From Lachnospiraceae bacterium (GTDB lineage Bacteria > Bacillota > Clostridia > Lachnospirales > Lachnospiraceae): a stretch of 64,000 nucleotides of DNA. The notes beneath the pieces were generated by a model. That model was not told the DNA's origin and did no database searches. It worked only from the letters and a program-made list of their open reading frames with translations. The stretch lies in NCBI GenBank assembly GCA_017511045.1, contig JAFWLM010000140.1, forward strand, positions 19,943-83,942. Direction: 5' to 3'. Position 1 is the first letter of the stretch. Each line of letters opens with the position of its first letter. Of this stretch, positions 51,251-60,941 are shown piece after piece. Made by a program: the position numbers and the translations under genes.

Positions 51251-53662
51251 ATGGAAATGAATCAAGAACTGGAACAGAAATTACATACAGGACTCAGCTC
51301 TGCAGAGGTAGAAGAGAAGGTCAGGGTCGGACAGGTCAATGGAGATCTGAACGTCAAGACGAAATCCTATAAAAAGATTATTTTTGATAATCTTTTTTCT
51401 CTGTTTAATCTGGTCAATGTCATTTTGGTCATCTGTGTGATCTTAGTTGGCTCATGGAAGAACGGCCTGTTTTTCCTTGTCGTCATCTGGAACTTCCTTT
51501 TAGGATGTGCGCAGGAGATCCGTGCAAAGCGGACGATCGATAAGCTTTCCCTGCTTTCTGCACCGAAGGCCTATGTTCTGCGTGATGGAGAAGTAAAAGA
51601 AATCCAAGTTTCAGAAATCGTGCTCGGAGATATCACGGAACTGAAAAGCGGACGGCAGATCTGTGCGGATGCTGTTGTTTTAGAAGGAGAATGTCAGGTC
51701 AACGAAAGCCTGATCACAGGAGAAAATACACCGATCCTGAAAAAGGCAGGAGACCACCTGCTCTCAGGAAGCTATCTGATCTCCGGAAAAGTATTCGCTG
51801 AGGTTGAGCATGTCGGCGCAGACAATTATGTCAACCAGATCACGCTCGGAGCGAAGTATTATAAAAAGCCGACTTCCGTCATTATGAAGTCGGTTAAGAC
51901 GATCGTCCGCGTGATCGCGATCGCACTGATCCCGATGGCAGGCCTTTTGATCTGGAAGAATTTCTTTGCTATCAGCCAGCCGGTCAACGAGGCAACGGTA
52001 AAAGTTGTTGCGGCAATTTCCGCCATGATCCCCGGAGGCCTTGTTCTATTAGTCAGCATTGTGCTGGCAGTCAGTGTTATCCGGCTTTCTGTACATAAGA
52101 CACTTGTGCAGGATCTGTATTGTGTGGAAAACCTAGCGCGTGTAGATGTTCTGTGCCTTGATAAAACCGGAACGATCACAGAAGGCGTTATGAATGTGGA
52201 ACAGCTTGTTCCGCTGGATATGAAATCGGATGTAAAGATCTCAGAAGAGAAACTGAAAAATTTTGTTCTCCATATGGAGGACGATAATTCCACGATCAAC
52301 GCGATCAGAGAGTATTTCTCCGTTGGCGTTTCGGAATCCTCTGCTGACGAGCTGACATCGGAACATAAGTATCACACGATCCCATTCTCTTCTGAGGCAA
52401 AGTGGAGCCTTCTTTATGAAGAGGGGAAAGGCTGTACCATTATGGGCGCACCGGAGTTTGTCTGTCCGGAAAAAGTTTCTGAATATAAGTTTATTATCGA
52501 TAACTATACGAAGCGTGCGAAACGTGTTCTTCTTCTTGCCGAAAGCAGTGGGATGCCACTGAATGAAGAAGGCGAAGAGGCTGCTGACGGAAAGAAACTC
52601 CCGAAAGAGATCATACCGACTGCGTTTATCATCCTCGGCGATAAGGTGCGCAGTGATGCGAAAGAGATCCTCGATTATTTTGTGAAGCAGGAAGTCGAGC
52701 TGAAAGTCATTTCCGGCGATGCGCCGCAGACCGTGTCTATGGTAGCAGCGGAAGCAGGCTTAAGGGGCTTTGACAAATGGATCGATGCATCGACCCTTAA
52801 TGGATATGATGAGATCGAGGCAGTCATTGATGATTACACGATTTTCGGACGCGTAACACCGTACCAAAAACTGGACATTATTAAAGCCTTAAAGGCACAT
52901 GGTCATACAGTTGCTATGACCGGTGACGGAGCAAATGACGTGCTTGCGTTAAAAGAGGCAGACTGTTCGATCGCAATGCAGTCGGGATCGGATGCTGCAA
53001 GAAATGTAGCAAATATGGTCATGCTGGATTCGAACTTTGCTTCTCTTCCGCTTGTCGTAGCTGAAGGAAGAAAATCGATCAACAACCTGCAGAGGAGTGC
53101 CGCGCTTTATCTGACAAAGACGACCTATGCGTTTATTCTTGCAATCGTCTTTCTCTTTGTTTCCTTTGCATATCCGTTTGAGAATATTCAGGTCACCCTG
53201 ATCGGTGCCTGTACGATCGGGATTCCGTCATTCTTCCTTGCGTTGGAGCCGAACCACAACCGCATCAAGCAGCATTTTCTAAAGAATGTTTTTACGCCTG
53301 CAATCCCGAGTGGTGTTATGACGGCACTGGCGGTTCTGATCGTTTCGATCATTGCCAAGGATTCCCTTGGTGCCAGCGGTCTTCAGATGGACACGATCGC
53401 AACCTTAACTGCGTTAGTTGCCGGCTTTATCGTTGTCTTTAATATCAGCGGAAAGATGAATGCATGGAAGTGGGGACTCCTTGCTTTTATTATTGCGGTA
53501 GCAGCAGGAGCAATTCTTCTGTTCCCTAAGATCTTTGATATTGTTGCGCTTACCGGACCGATGGTCTGGCTGATCGTAATTACAGGAGCCATTTTCCTGG
53601 TGATCCATACTGTGATCTTCCGCGGGATCCTGCCGGCAATTGAGAAGAGGAAGTCACAATAA
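51251..53662 (+). CDS. P-type cation ATPase with altered TGES and M4 motifs
   Basis: An 803-residue P-type pump. The actuator loop reads LITGENTPI, with Asn in place of Ser in TGES; the phosphorylation site is CLDKTGTITEG (Asp about residue 303), the ATP site region AKWSLLYEEG, and the hinge GDGANDVLALKEAD. Six TM helices follow at the C-terminus. The central helix M4 reads SAMIPGGLVLLVS: where calcium pumps have Pro-Glu-Gly it has Pro-Gly-Gly, losing the ion-binding glutamate. Overall it resembles the CtpE-like branch of Gram-positive cation ATPases, whose M. tuberculosis member moves calcium; the ion here is uncertain. A terminator with an embedded -10 sequence follows. Confidence 0.9.
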   Translation: MEMNQELEQKLHTGLSSAEVEEKVRVGQVNGDLNVKTKSYKKIIFDNLFSLFNLVNVILVICVILVGSWKNGLFFLVVIWNFLLGCAQEIRAKRTIDKLSLLSAPKAYVLRDGEVKEIQVSEIVLGDITELKSGRQICADAVVLEGECQVNESLITGENTPILKKAGDHLLSGSYLISGKVFAEVEHVGADNYVNQITLGAKYYKKPTSVIMKSVKTIVRVIAIALIPMAGLLIWKNFFAISQPVNEATVKVVAAISAMIPGGLVLLVSIVLAVSVIRLSVHKTLVQDLYCVENLARVDVLCLDKTGTITEGVMNVEQLVPLDMKSDVKISEEKLKNFVLHMEDDNSTINAIREYFSVGVSESSADELTSEHKYHTIPFSSEAKWSLLYEEGKGCTIMGAPEFVCPEKVSEYKFIIDNYTKRAKRVLLLAESSGMPLNEEGEEAADGKKLPKEIIPTAFIILGDKVRSDAKEILDYFVKQEVELKVISGDAPQTVSMVAAEAGLRGFDKWIDASTLNGYDEIEAVIDDYTIFGRVTPYQKLDIIKALKAHGHTVAMTGDGANDVLALKEADCSIAMQSGSDAARNVANMVMLDSNFASLPLVVAEGRKSINNLQRSAALYLTKTTYAFILAIVFLFVSFAYPFENIQVTLIGACTIGIPSFFLALEPNHNRIKQHFLKNVFTPAIPSGVMTALAVLIVSIIAKDSLGASGLQMDTIATLTALVAGFIVVFNISGKMNAWKWGLLAFIIAVAAGAILLFPKIFDIVALTGPMVWLIVITGAIFLVIHTVIFRGILPAIEKRKSQ

Positions 53663-53684
53663 TATAACATAATGCAGAACATTT

Positions 53685-53720
53685 CACCTCCGGATGGTAT
53701 AATCTTTCCGGAGGTGTTTT
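53685..53720 (+). terminator. Terminator after the P-type ATPase, with TATAAT in its loop
   Basis: A perfect 10-bp stem (53685-53694 with 53707-53716) and four T. The 12-base loop contains TATAAT (53698-53703), a consensus -10 that could serve the GH3 gene starting at 53741, although no good -35 box is present. Confidence 0.85.
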
Positions 53721-53740
53721 CGTTTGAAGACAATTAGAGA

Positions 53741-56197
53741 ATGATGATAAAGACAAAAGCAGCGACGATTGATGTCGTAAGTGAAAGAGAACTGAAAAAT
53801 AAAGAACTGTCTTATGCGGCAGCTATAGAAGGAATCGTCCTTTTGGAAAACGACGGGACTCTTCCGATTTCTGCCCAAAAGCTTGCGCTGTTCGGAGCCG
53901 GAAGTGAGTATACGATCGCCGGTGGAAGCGGCAGCGGGGAAGTCAATACCCGTCATAATATCAGCGTTTTCGAAGGCCTCGAAATGGCCGGGATTGAAAT
54001 CACTACGAAAGACTGGATCCAAAGATACGATACTGCCTGGAAGGAAGGGAAAGCGAGCTTCATTAAGGAAATGCGCAGAAAACTGTTTAGGCCGGGTGTT
54101 GATCTCATGACGGAGATCATGGCGGCGGAATACCGGTACCCATTCGGCACAAAGATATCTGAAGAGGAAATATCTGCCAGCAATACAGACACCTGCGCTT
54201 ATGTGCTTTCGAGACAGTCCGGAGAGGGTGCTGACCGGAAAGATGAAGCCGGAAGCTTCAGGCTGGATGAGGCAGAAATTGAGAATATCAGGATCTGCGC
54301 AAAACTCTATCCTAAGTTTGTTTTGGTGATCAATTCCGGAGCGCCCATTGATCTGTCACCGCTAGAGGAGATCAGTGGTATCAATGCTGTCGTATATATG
54401 GGACAGCTCGGTATGGAAGGCGGCAGGGCGCTTGCAGATGTCCTGACAGGCAAAAGAACGCCATCCGGGAAACTGGCTGTAAGCTGGCCGAAAAGCTATT
54501 CTGATATTCCATTTGGGGAGGAATTCGGAACTCTCTCAAAGGATCCTGCTCATGCAGCATATAAAGAAGGGATCTATGTCGGATACCGATATTATGATTC
54601 TTTTGGAGTAGCACCAAGGTATCATTTCGGATACGGAAAAAGTTATACAGATTTTGAAATAGAAACGGAGCAGCTTGAATCGCAGGGAAAGAACCTTCTT
54701 GTTCAGCTGCGGGTACGAAATAAAGGGAGTGTGTATTCCGGAAGGGAAATTGTTCAAGTCTATGTAAGCTGTCCGAAAGGCAAAGAAGAAAAAGAGTACC
54801 AGAGACTTACAGGTTTTGCAAAGACCGGAGAACTGTCACCGGGGGAGGAGGAAGTGCTCGCTGTTTCTTTCCCTCTTGATTATCTTTCCTCCTATGATGA
54901 GGAGACGGCACAGACGATTCTGGACAGCGGAGATTATATCATCCGTGTCGGGAATTGTTCTGCGGAGACAAAAGCAGCTGCGATCCTGCGTCTGGAGAAT
55001 AGTGTTGTGCTTTCGCAACATAAAAATCTGTGTAAGGCAGAGCGTCATGTTACTGTACTGACAGGAACGAAAGAGCAGAGCATAGACGGAAAAGAAATGC
55101 TTCCGGTCATTCAGATCCCTGTGGATCTGTTTCAGACCAAAAAATTCAATTATGAGGATCAAATAGAATCATTCTCTGAAAAAACAGAAAAGCATTTGGA
55201 GGAATTAAGTCCGGAAGAAATGATTCAGTTCTGTGCGGGGACCGGAATGTTCGGGAAGCAGGATGGATTCGTGGTTCCGGGAAGTGCAGGACATACGACC
55301 AGTGCTTTTCTGTCCAGGGGAATTCCGAATGTGGAAATGTGTGATGGCCCGGCCGGATTAAGGATCCAGCCGCGTTCTGTCCGGTATAAAAACGGACAGA
55401 TCAAATCGGTAGGTAATTCCATTGCTATGTATGAGATCCTCCCGGGATTTGTGAATAAAATCAGGAATGGGAATCCGGAGAAGGGACAAATGCTGTACCA
55501 GTTTGTAACAGGTTTTCCGGTTTCGGCAGTCGTTGCCCAAAGCTGGAATCAGGACCTCGCTGAGAAGATCGGTGAAGCTGTCAGCACAGAAATGACAGAG
55601 TATGGCGTTACGTTCTGGCTTGCTCCGGGCATGAACATTGTCCGCAATCCGCTGTGCGGAAGAAACTTTGAGTATTACAGCGAGGACCCGATCCTGAGCG
55701 GAAAACTGGCTGCAGCGGTTACAAGAGGAGTGCAGAAGACTCCGGGCAATTATGTAACGATCAAGCACTTCGCTGCGAACAATCAGGAAACAAACCGGCA
55801 GCATGTGTCCTCAGATCTGGATGAACGCGCCCTTCGTGAGATCTATTTGAAGGGCTTTGAGATTGCTGTAAAAGAAGCCGCCCCGAAGTCAGTGATGTCT
55901 GCATACAATCTGATCAATGGGGTTTATTGTCCGAACAGCAAAGAACTCTGCACGGATATTCTCCGCCGTGAGTGGGGTTTTGAAGGTATCGTTATGACAG
56001 ACTGGCTTGCAACGGGGAAGACGCGGGCAGATGATGTCTGCGCGATTTTAAGCGGAGTTGATATCATTATGCCCGGTGGCAAAGCTGTACTCCGGGCGCT
56101 TCGAACAGGATTCAAGAAGGGACGCCTTTCCAAGGAGACAATAAGAACAAGCTGCGGACGGGTTTTAGAGCTCATCCTGACAGCAAGAATGAAATAA
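53741..56197 (+). CDS. Glycoside hydrolase family 3 (beta-glucosidase-type) with permuted domain order
   Basis: An 818-residue intracellular glycosidase, no signal peptide. The usual GH3 order is reversed: the alpha/beta sandwich domain comes first (EGIVLLENDGTLPIS, then TGKRTPSGKLAVSWP and YRYYDSFGVAPRYHFGYG), then a fibronectin-III-like domain (about residues 300-400), and the TIM-barrel catalytic domain last (PNVEMCDGPAGLRI, VTIKHFAANNQETNR and GIVMTDWLATG with the nucleophile Asp near residue 753). Permuted GH3 enzymes are known from Butyrivibrio and Ruminococcus beta-glucosidases, so this is a recognised variant. Likely substrates are beta-glucosides such as cellodextrins. The ribosome site is weak. 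Confidence 0.93.
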   Translation: MMIKTKAATIDVVSERELKNKELSYAAAIEGIVLLENDGTLPISAQKLALFGAGSEYTIAGGSGSGEVNTRHNISVFEGLEMAGIEITTKDWIQRYDTAWKEGKASFIKEMRRKLFRPGVDLMTEIMAAEYRYPFGTKISEEEISASNTDTCAYVLSRQSGEGADRKDEAGSFRLDEAEIENIRICAKLYPKFVLVINSGAPIDLSPLEEISGINAVVYMGQLGMEGGRALADVLTGKRTPSGKLAVSWPKSYSDIPFGEEFGTLSKDPAHAAYKEGIYVGYRYYDSFGVAPRYHFGYGKSYTDFEIETEQLESQGKNLLVQLRVRNKGSVYSGREIVQVYVSCPKGKEEKEYQRLTGFAKTGELSPGEEEVLAVSFPLDYLSSYDEETAQTILDSGDYIIRVGNCSAETKAAAILRLENSVVLSQHKNLCKAERHVTVLTGTKEQSIDGKEMLPVIQIPVDLFQTKKFNYEDQIESFSEKTEKHLEELSPEEMIQFCAGTGMFGKQDGFVVPGSAGHTTSAFLSRGIPNVEMCDGPAGLRIQPRSVRYKNGQIKSVGNSIAMYEILPGFVNKIRNGNPEKGQMLYQFVTGFPVSAVVAQSWNQDLAEKIGEAVSTEMTEYGVTFWLAPGMNIVRNPLCGRNFEYYSEDPILSGKLAAAVTRGVQKTPGNYVTIKHFAANNQETNRQHVSSDLDERALREIYLKGFEIAVKEAAPKSVMSAYNLINGVYCPNSKELCTDILRREWGFEGIVMTDWLATGKTRADDVCAILSGVDIIMPGGKAVLRALRTGFKKGRLSKETIRTSCGRVLELILTARMK

Positions 56198-56202
56198 AAA
56201 GA

Positions 56203-56227
56203 GCAGGGAAGGCGTTCCCTTCCCTGC
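56203..56227. terminator. Shared terminator between the GH3 gene and the esterase gene
   Basis: A 10-bp stem (56203-56212 with 56218-56227), 5-base loop. T-rich only on the minus strand (TCTTTTTATTTC), so it mainly ends the esterase transcript. Confidence 0.75.
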
Positions 56228-56242
56228 CGTCTCTAAATAACA

Positions 56243-57121
56243 TTAGATGAATCTTCTAAGAAACTCGCACTCTTCAAGGGTGCATTTTTTTGCTTCCGGA
56301 AGACGGATGTTGCATTGGAAGACATGGCCTAAGACATGGTCTGCATCTCCATAGTAGTGGTATTTTGCATTGACACCAAGTGCCTTAAGGGTTTCATAAA
56401 ACGGAGGTGCCTGCTCAGCAAGAAAATCCCCTTCACATGTCATGATGTATGCCGGCGGGAAAGCCTCTGTCACATGTTCATCCACCCAGATCAAATGGTA
56501 TTCTTCATCTGTGCCTTTCTTCGGCATCAGATTGGCCATCAGCAAAGTAGAGAGATCCTTCTTATTGCTCTTTGCCTGATGATAGATGCCGCAGTTGAGG
56601 ACAACGGCTTTTGGAACAAAGCCTTTCGGCGGAGTAAAAGAAAAGCTCTCCGCATAAGAAGGATTTGTACAGATACAGCAATAAAGCCCTAAATAATTCG
56701 CGCCTGCACTGTCTCCGACAGCGAAAATGTTGGTGGTGTCAAAGCCGTATTTTTGTGCGTTTTCAAAGACCCATTGAAAAACAAGATTCGTATCTTCAAG
56801 GGCGGCCGGGAATTTGTATTCGGGAGCAAGCCGGTAGGTGAAGTTGACGACAGCAAAACCATGCTCCGCAAGACCCATGCAGTAGTACTGGTAAAGATTC
56901 TTGTCACCATAGACACAGCCGCCTCCGTGAACATTCACAATGACCGGAAGGGCTCCATCAGCGGATTTCGGACGATAGACATCAAGGACCTGCCATTTAC
57001 GGTTCGGGCCATATTGAATATCATCAAAACGTTTGATGGTATCGGGTGTCGTAAGACCGGCATCGCGTTTTTTATCATTTCTGGAAAAGCTCCAACGAAC
57101 TAAAAAGCTTGTGATCGACAT
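56243..57121 (-). CDS. Alpha/beta hydrolase, hormone-sensitive-lipase-like esterase
   Basis: A 292-residue esterase without signal peptide. The oxyanion motif is NVHGGGCVYGD, the nucleophile elbow VGDSAGANYLGLY (Ser about residue 150), the acid probably in the ITCEGDFLAEQ region, and the catalytic His in GDADHVLGHVF. This is the HSL/family IV pattern. Natural substrates are short-chain acyl esters; removal of acetyl groups from plant glycans would suit the neighbouring glucosidase but is a guess. GGAGGG is well placed before the ATG. It diverges from ychF. Confidence 0.9.
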   Translation of the reverse strand: MSITSFLVRWSFSRNDKKRDAGLTTPDTIKRFDDIQYGPNRKWQVLDVYRPKSADGALPVIVNVHGGGCVYGDKNLYQYYCMGLAEHGFAVVNFTYRLAPEYKFPAALEDTNLVFQWVFENAQKYGFDTTNIFAVGDSAGANYLGLYCCICTNPSYAESFSFTPPKGFVPKAVVLNCGIYHQAKSNKKDLSTLLMANLMPKKGTDEEYHLIWVDEHVTEAFPPAYIMTCEGDFLAEQAPPFYETLKALGVNAKYHYYGDADHVLGHVFQCNIRLPEAKKCTLEECEFLRRFI

Positions 57122-57156
57122 TTTCTTCCCTCCAAAAAAATTCTACTATTCCGCTA

Positions 57157-57182
57157 CGCTCCGGTCAAATCTATTCGGAGCG
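57157..57182. repeat. Palindrome between the esterase and ychF genes
   Basis: CGCTCCG (57157-57163) and CGGAGCG (57176-57182) form inverted arms around 12 bp. It lies 36 bp upstream of the esterase start; possible operator. Confidence 0.35.
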
Positions 57183-57222
57183 AAACCACCGGAGAGCTTT
57201 CTAGATCACATGGCCGAAATGC

Positions 57223-57251
57223 TTGAGAGAATCGTACTGTAGTGCTATAAT
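57223..57251 (+). promoter_or_regulatory. Promoter of ychF-lgt
   Basis: TTGAGA (57223-57228), 17-bp spacer, TATAAT (57246-57251). Confidence 0.75.
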
Positions 57252-57317
57252 TCAAAAGTTATGTGAAAGCTTCAGAGAAATAGTTTTCACGAATCAGATA
57301 AGGAGATCGTCACAAAA

Positions 57318-58412
57318 ATGAAATTAGGTATCGTGGGTCTTCCGAATGTCGGGAAGAGTACCCTGTTCAATGCGTTAACAAAGGCAGGCGCTGAAAGCGC
57401 AAACTATCCGTTCTGTACGATCGATTCCAATATCGGAATCGCATTCGTTCCGGATCCGCGTCTTAAGGTGCTTGGAGACTTTTATCATACCCAGAAGATC
57501 GTACCGGCTACGGTTGAATTTGTTGATATCGCAGGACTTGTAAAAGGCGCGTCCAAAGGCGAAGGACTTGGAAACCAGTTCCTTGCAAATATCCGTGAGG
57601 TGGATGCGATCGTTCATGTTGTCCGTTGCTTTGAAGATGACAATGTTGTTCATGTAGATGGCAGTGTCGATCCGGTCAGAGATATTGAAACGATCAATCT
57701 GGAACTGATCTTTTCCGATATTGAGATCTTAGAGCGCAGGATCGCCAAGACTGCTCGCGGAGCGAGAAATGACAAGGCACTGGCAGAAGAGCTTGCATTG
57801 TTAGAGAAGATCAAAGCTCATTTAGAGCAGGGACAGCTGGCAAAGACTTTAGAACTTTCTGAAGAGGAGGCAGAACTTTCGAAAACCTTCAATCTTCTGA
57901 CAGATAAACCAGTCATTTATGCGGCAAATGTTTCGGAGGATGATCTGGCAGATGACGGTGCATCGAACCCATTTGTTCAGCAGGTCCGCGAATATGCAGC
58001 AAACGAGAAATCCGAGGTCTTTGTTGTTTCGGCAAAAATGGAAGCGGAGCTTTCCGAACTGGACGATGAGGAAAAGGCTATGTTCCTTGAAGATATGGGA
58101 CTTTCCGAATCCTGTCTGGATAAGCTGATCAAGGCAAGCTATTCGATTCTGGGACTTACCAGTTTCCTGACAGCCGGTGAAAAAGAAGTCCGTGCCTGGA
58201 CGATCACGAAAGGCATGAAAGCACCGCAGGCAGCCGGCAAGATCCACACAGATTTCGAAAAAGGATTTATCAAGGCGGAAGTCGTGAATTATGATGATCT
58301 GATCTCACTCGGCTCCTATGCAGCCGCAAGAGAGAAGGGCCTGATCCGCATGGAAGGTAAAGACTACGTCGTTCAGGATAATGACATCATTGTTTTCCGC
58401 TTTAACGTATAA
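57318..58412 (+). CDS. ychF: Redox-regulated ATPase YchF (Obg family)
   Basis: A 364-residue P-loop protein of the Obg group that prefers ATP to GTP and binds ribosomes. G1 is [15 protein letters not shown]2 [11 protein letters not shown]3 [20 protein letters not shown], and the G4 position reads YAANVSEDD instead of NKxD, which explains the ATP preference of the family. A coiled-coil arm (about residues 130-210) and a C-terminal TGS domain ([17 protein letters not shown]) follow. Length is normal. AAGGAG lies 12 bp before the ATG. lgt begins 11 bp after the stop. Confidence 0.97.
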   Translation: MKLGIVGLPNVGKSTLFNALTKAGAESANYPFCTIDSNIGIAFVPDPRLKVLGDFYHTQKIVPATVEFVDIAGLVKGASKGEGLGNQFLANIREVDAIVHVVRCFEDDNVVHVDGSVDPVRDIETINLELIFSDIEILERRIAKTARGARNDKALAEELALLEKIKAHLEQGQLAKTLELSEEEAELSKTFNLLTDKPVIYAANVSEDDLADDGASNPFVQQVREYAANEKSEVFVVSAKMEAELSELDDEEKAMFLEDMGLSESCLDKLIKASYSILGLTSFLTAGEKEVRAWTITKGMKAPQAAGKIHTDFEKGFIKAEVVNYDDLISLGSYAAAREKGLIRMEGKDYVVQDNDIIVFRFNV

Positions 58413-58423
58413 GGAGTTTAGAT

Positions 58424-59590
58424 ATGGAGAGTTCAGTACCAAGTATTATCTTCCCGCATCTGGGAATTGAGATCGGATACTTTCCGACCAGTTTTTCGAT
58501 CGGGAAATTCAGTATCGCTTATTACGGAGTGATCATTGCGATCGCGATGATCGTTGCCGTTCTTGTTATTTATCGTCTTGCCAAGAAGACTAATCAGTCC
58601 GGCGATAATTATATTGATATGGCAATCGTTGTTATTATCTGCGGCATCATCGGTGCCAGGATCTATTACGTTTTGTTCAGCCTGGATTATTATAAAGCAA
58701 ACCCGGGGCAGATCTTTAATATCCGCGGGGGCGGCCTTGCAATCTATGGTGGTCTGATCGCGGCTGCGATTGCCGGCTATATTGTCTGCCGGATCAAGAA
58801 GATTTCCTATCTTCGTATTCTGGATACAGCACTTCCGGGGGTTGCTCTTGGACAGTGTATCGGACGCTGGGCAAACTTTGTTAACAGAGAAGCATTCGGT
58901 GAATATACAGATTCTTTGTTTGCAATGCAGCTCAGGCTCACCGAGGTTAACACAGACAATGTTACAGACCTTATGATCCAGAATATGGTATCAAAAGACG
59001 GAGTACGGTATGTCCAGGTCTCTCCGACCTTCCTGTATGAGTCCTTATGGTGCCTTGTTGTATTTGTGCTGATCATGATCTTCCGGAAATACCAGAAGTA
59101 TAACGGAGAAGTTGCTCTGTGGTATCTGGGAGGCTATGCACTGGGACGTGCATGGATCGAAGGTCTCCGTACAGATGCACTTTATATCGGACATTCCAAT
59201 ATCCCGGTTTCGCAGCTTTTATCTATCGCTTTAGTAGCAGGCTCCTTTGCTATTCTATTAATCAACCGGGTACGTTTAGCCAGAAAGACCTGGGAGCCGG
59301 AGTTCAGCCTAATCCTTCCGGACGGCGCTCCGGGAACGACAGCATTTGCTGAAAAACTGAAAGCAGAAAGAAAAGCTGCCAAGGCAGAAAAATATGAAGA
59401 GTCCCATGGAGAAGAAAAGAAGGATGCTTCGAAGTGGGAGACCTATACAGTAAAGAAAGACGGAGAAGATGCAGCGAAAGCACAAGCAGAAACAAACAGT
59501 GAAGTGAGTGAAGAAACTTCTCTCGATGAGGAACCAGTTGAAGATGCTGAAACGGAAGAAGTAACAGAAACGGACGAAACCTCTGAATAG
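58424..59590 (+). CDS. lgt: Prolipoprotein diacylglyceryl transferase with an acidic tail
   Basis: Membrane enzyme that attaches diacylglycerol to the lipobox cysteine of prolipoproteins such as the OppA of this window. The 388 residues hold about seven TM helices; conserved blocks are ARIYYVLFSLDYY, RGGGLAIYGGLIAA, GQCIGRWANFVNREAFG (the family signature) and SPTFLYESLWC. After the last TM (about residue 290) comes a hydrophilic tail of about 90 residues rich in Lys then Glu/Asp/Thr, absent from E. coli Lgt (291 residues). Such tails occur in some Clostridia; their role is unknown. A strong terminator follows. Confidence 0.95.
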   Translation: MESSVPSIIFPHLGIEIGYFPTSFSIGKFSIAYYGVIIAIAMIVAVLVIYRLAKKTNQSGDNYIDMAIVVIICGIIGARIYYVLFSLDYYKANPGQIFNIRGGGLAIYGGLIAAAIAGYIVCRIKKISYLRILDTALPGVALGQCIGRWANFVNREAFGEYTDSLFAMQLRLTEVNTDNVTDLMIQNMVSKDGVRYVQVSPTFLYESLWCLVVFVLIMIFRKYQKYNGEVALWYLGGYALGRAWIEGLRTDALYIGHSNIPVSQLLSIALVAGSFAILLINRVRLARKTWEPEFSLILPDGAPGTTAFAEKLKAERKAAKAEKYEESHGEEKKDASKWETYTVKKDGEDAAKAQAETNSEVSEETSLDEEPVEDAETEEVTETDETSE

Positions 59591-59606
59591 GAAAAAAGGA
59601 CTGTTA

Positions 59607-59638
59607 AAAACGCCTGTCGGACAGACAGGCGTTTTTTT
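59607..59638. terminator. Bidirectional terminator between lgt and the pucR-type gene
   Basis: A perfect 12-bp stem (59607-59618 with 59624-59635) and 5-base loop; seven T on the right for lgt and TTTTT on the other strand for the regulator. Confidence 0.93.
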
Positions 59639-60941
59639 ATTCTTCCGATTGGGCTGCTATTTTCTTTTTTAAAGAATGTTCATCATGGATGCGGTATTTC
59701 GGAACCAGTCCCAGATATTCCAAAATGGAGATCGAAAGGTTTAATTCCATCATACTGGCAAAGTTGTCAATATCCCGGTTCAGAAGAGCTTTGATCTTTG
59801 ACAGACGATAATACAGCGTGTTCTTATGGATATGCATGAATTTGCAGATCCTCGGGGTATCCTTATCCAGCTGCCAGTAGCAGATCAGGGTATAGTAATA
59901 CTCACTGTCGTATTTTTTGTCATGCTCGAGCAGCTTGAGGAGGGACGGTTCACATAAGGTCTTGATATTAAACGGGTTTGGTCCGTTTGCGACCAGATCA
60001 AAGATTGACTCATCGACATAGTATGCGTAATGCTTTTCTTCTTTTGTTTCTCTTGCGACACGGGCAGCGGAGAGTCCGCGCACAAAGTGGTGAAGGAAAT
60101 ATTTATCAATGGAGTTAAACACGCTGCTGATTCCACAGTAACATTTGTTTTTCTTTAACGTGGAGGACAGCTTATTCCAAAGAGGTGCATACTTCGGATC
60201 CTGATGATACTTGAACGGGACCAGGATCAGAATATCCCCGGAAAAGCAAAGCGTCAGGCTTTCCGGGAAGATCGTATTTACATTTTCTGTCATTTTTTCC
60301 AACGTATAGTTCTCATCATAAGATGCAGAGGATTCAATCACCAGAAGCATGAAATCCTGGTTCACGTTGAAGAAACAATGACTTAAGATCTCCTGCATTT
60401 CCTCATCTGACGGGATATTCCCATAGAGAATATCCAGCAGGAGCCGTACCAGCACATGGTTCTGGGAGGCAGTGCTTAGACGGGACTGGCGGACATGACG
60501 CCACATGACCCAGGATAAGGAATAAGAAACGAAGTGCAAGATCTCGACAAACTCTTCTGGGAGTGTTTCTTCGGTCGTTAAAAGAAAAATAGCACCTTCT
60601 AAACCTTTGGCAGTGTTGTCCTGATAGATCGGGAATACTGCTTCATACTGATATTCATCCAGTGCTTTTTTCAGGGGAGTAATGATATATCCCTGTGCAT
60701 TAAAATCTTTTGGGATCCTCCAGAATTGTTTCTGCTTTGATTCAAGAAGCTGGTCCCATAGTTTTTCATCCAGATCATAAGGCGAAGAGTTCATGATATG
60801 AAACGCCTCATCAACAAAAGCAAGCGGACACTGAAGGATCTGCGATACGATTGGTGCAAGCGGTTTTTTCTCTTTTGGATTTGTAATATCTGAAAGATAA
60901 CGGCTTAAATAATGCAATGCCTGTTTTGTATCTAATTCCAC
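59637..60941 (-). CDS. PucR/CdaR-type transcriptional regulator
   Basis: A 434-residue regulator with a C-terminal PucR helix-turn-helix (about residues 345-405: LDKDTPRICKFMHIHKNTLYYR, then SKIKALLNRDID), preceded by a GGDEF-like/CdaR middle domain (about 170-300) and an N-terminal sensor region without a recognised fold. Such proteins activate catabolic genes next to them, and related ones sit beside corrinoid methyltransferase genes. It diverges from the URO-D-like gene, which it probably controls. ATG at 60947 is only 1 base after AGGAGG; a GTG at 60941 is 7 bases after it and is chosen. Confidence 0.88.
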   Translation of the reverse strand: MELDTKQALHYLSRYLSDITNPKEKKPLAPIVSQILQCPLAFVDEAFHIMNSSPYDLDEKLWDQLLESKQKQFWRIPKDFNAQGYIITPLKKALDEYQYEAVFPIYQDNTAKGLEGAIFLLTTEETLPEEFVEILHFVSYSLSWVMWRHVRQSRLSTASQNHVLVRLLLDILYGNIPSDEEMQEILSHCFFNVNQDFMLLVIESSASYDENYTLEKMTENVNTIFPESLTLCFSGDILILVPFKYHQDPKYAPLWNKLSSTLKKNKCYCGISSVFNSIDKYFLHHFVRGLSAARVARETKEEKHYAYYVDESIFDLVANGPNPFNIKTLCEPSLLKLLEHDKKYDSEYYYTLICYWQLDKDTPRICKFMHIHKNTLYYRLSKIKALLNRDIDNFASMMELNLSISILEYLGLVPKYRIHDEHSLKKKIAAQSEE

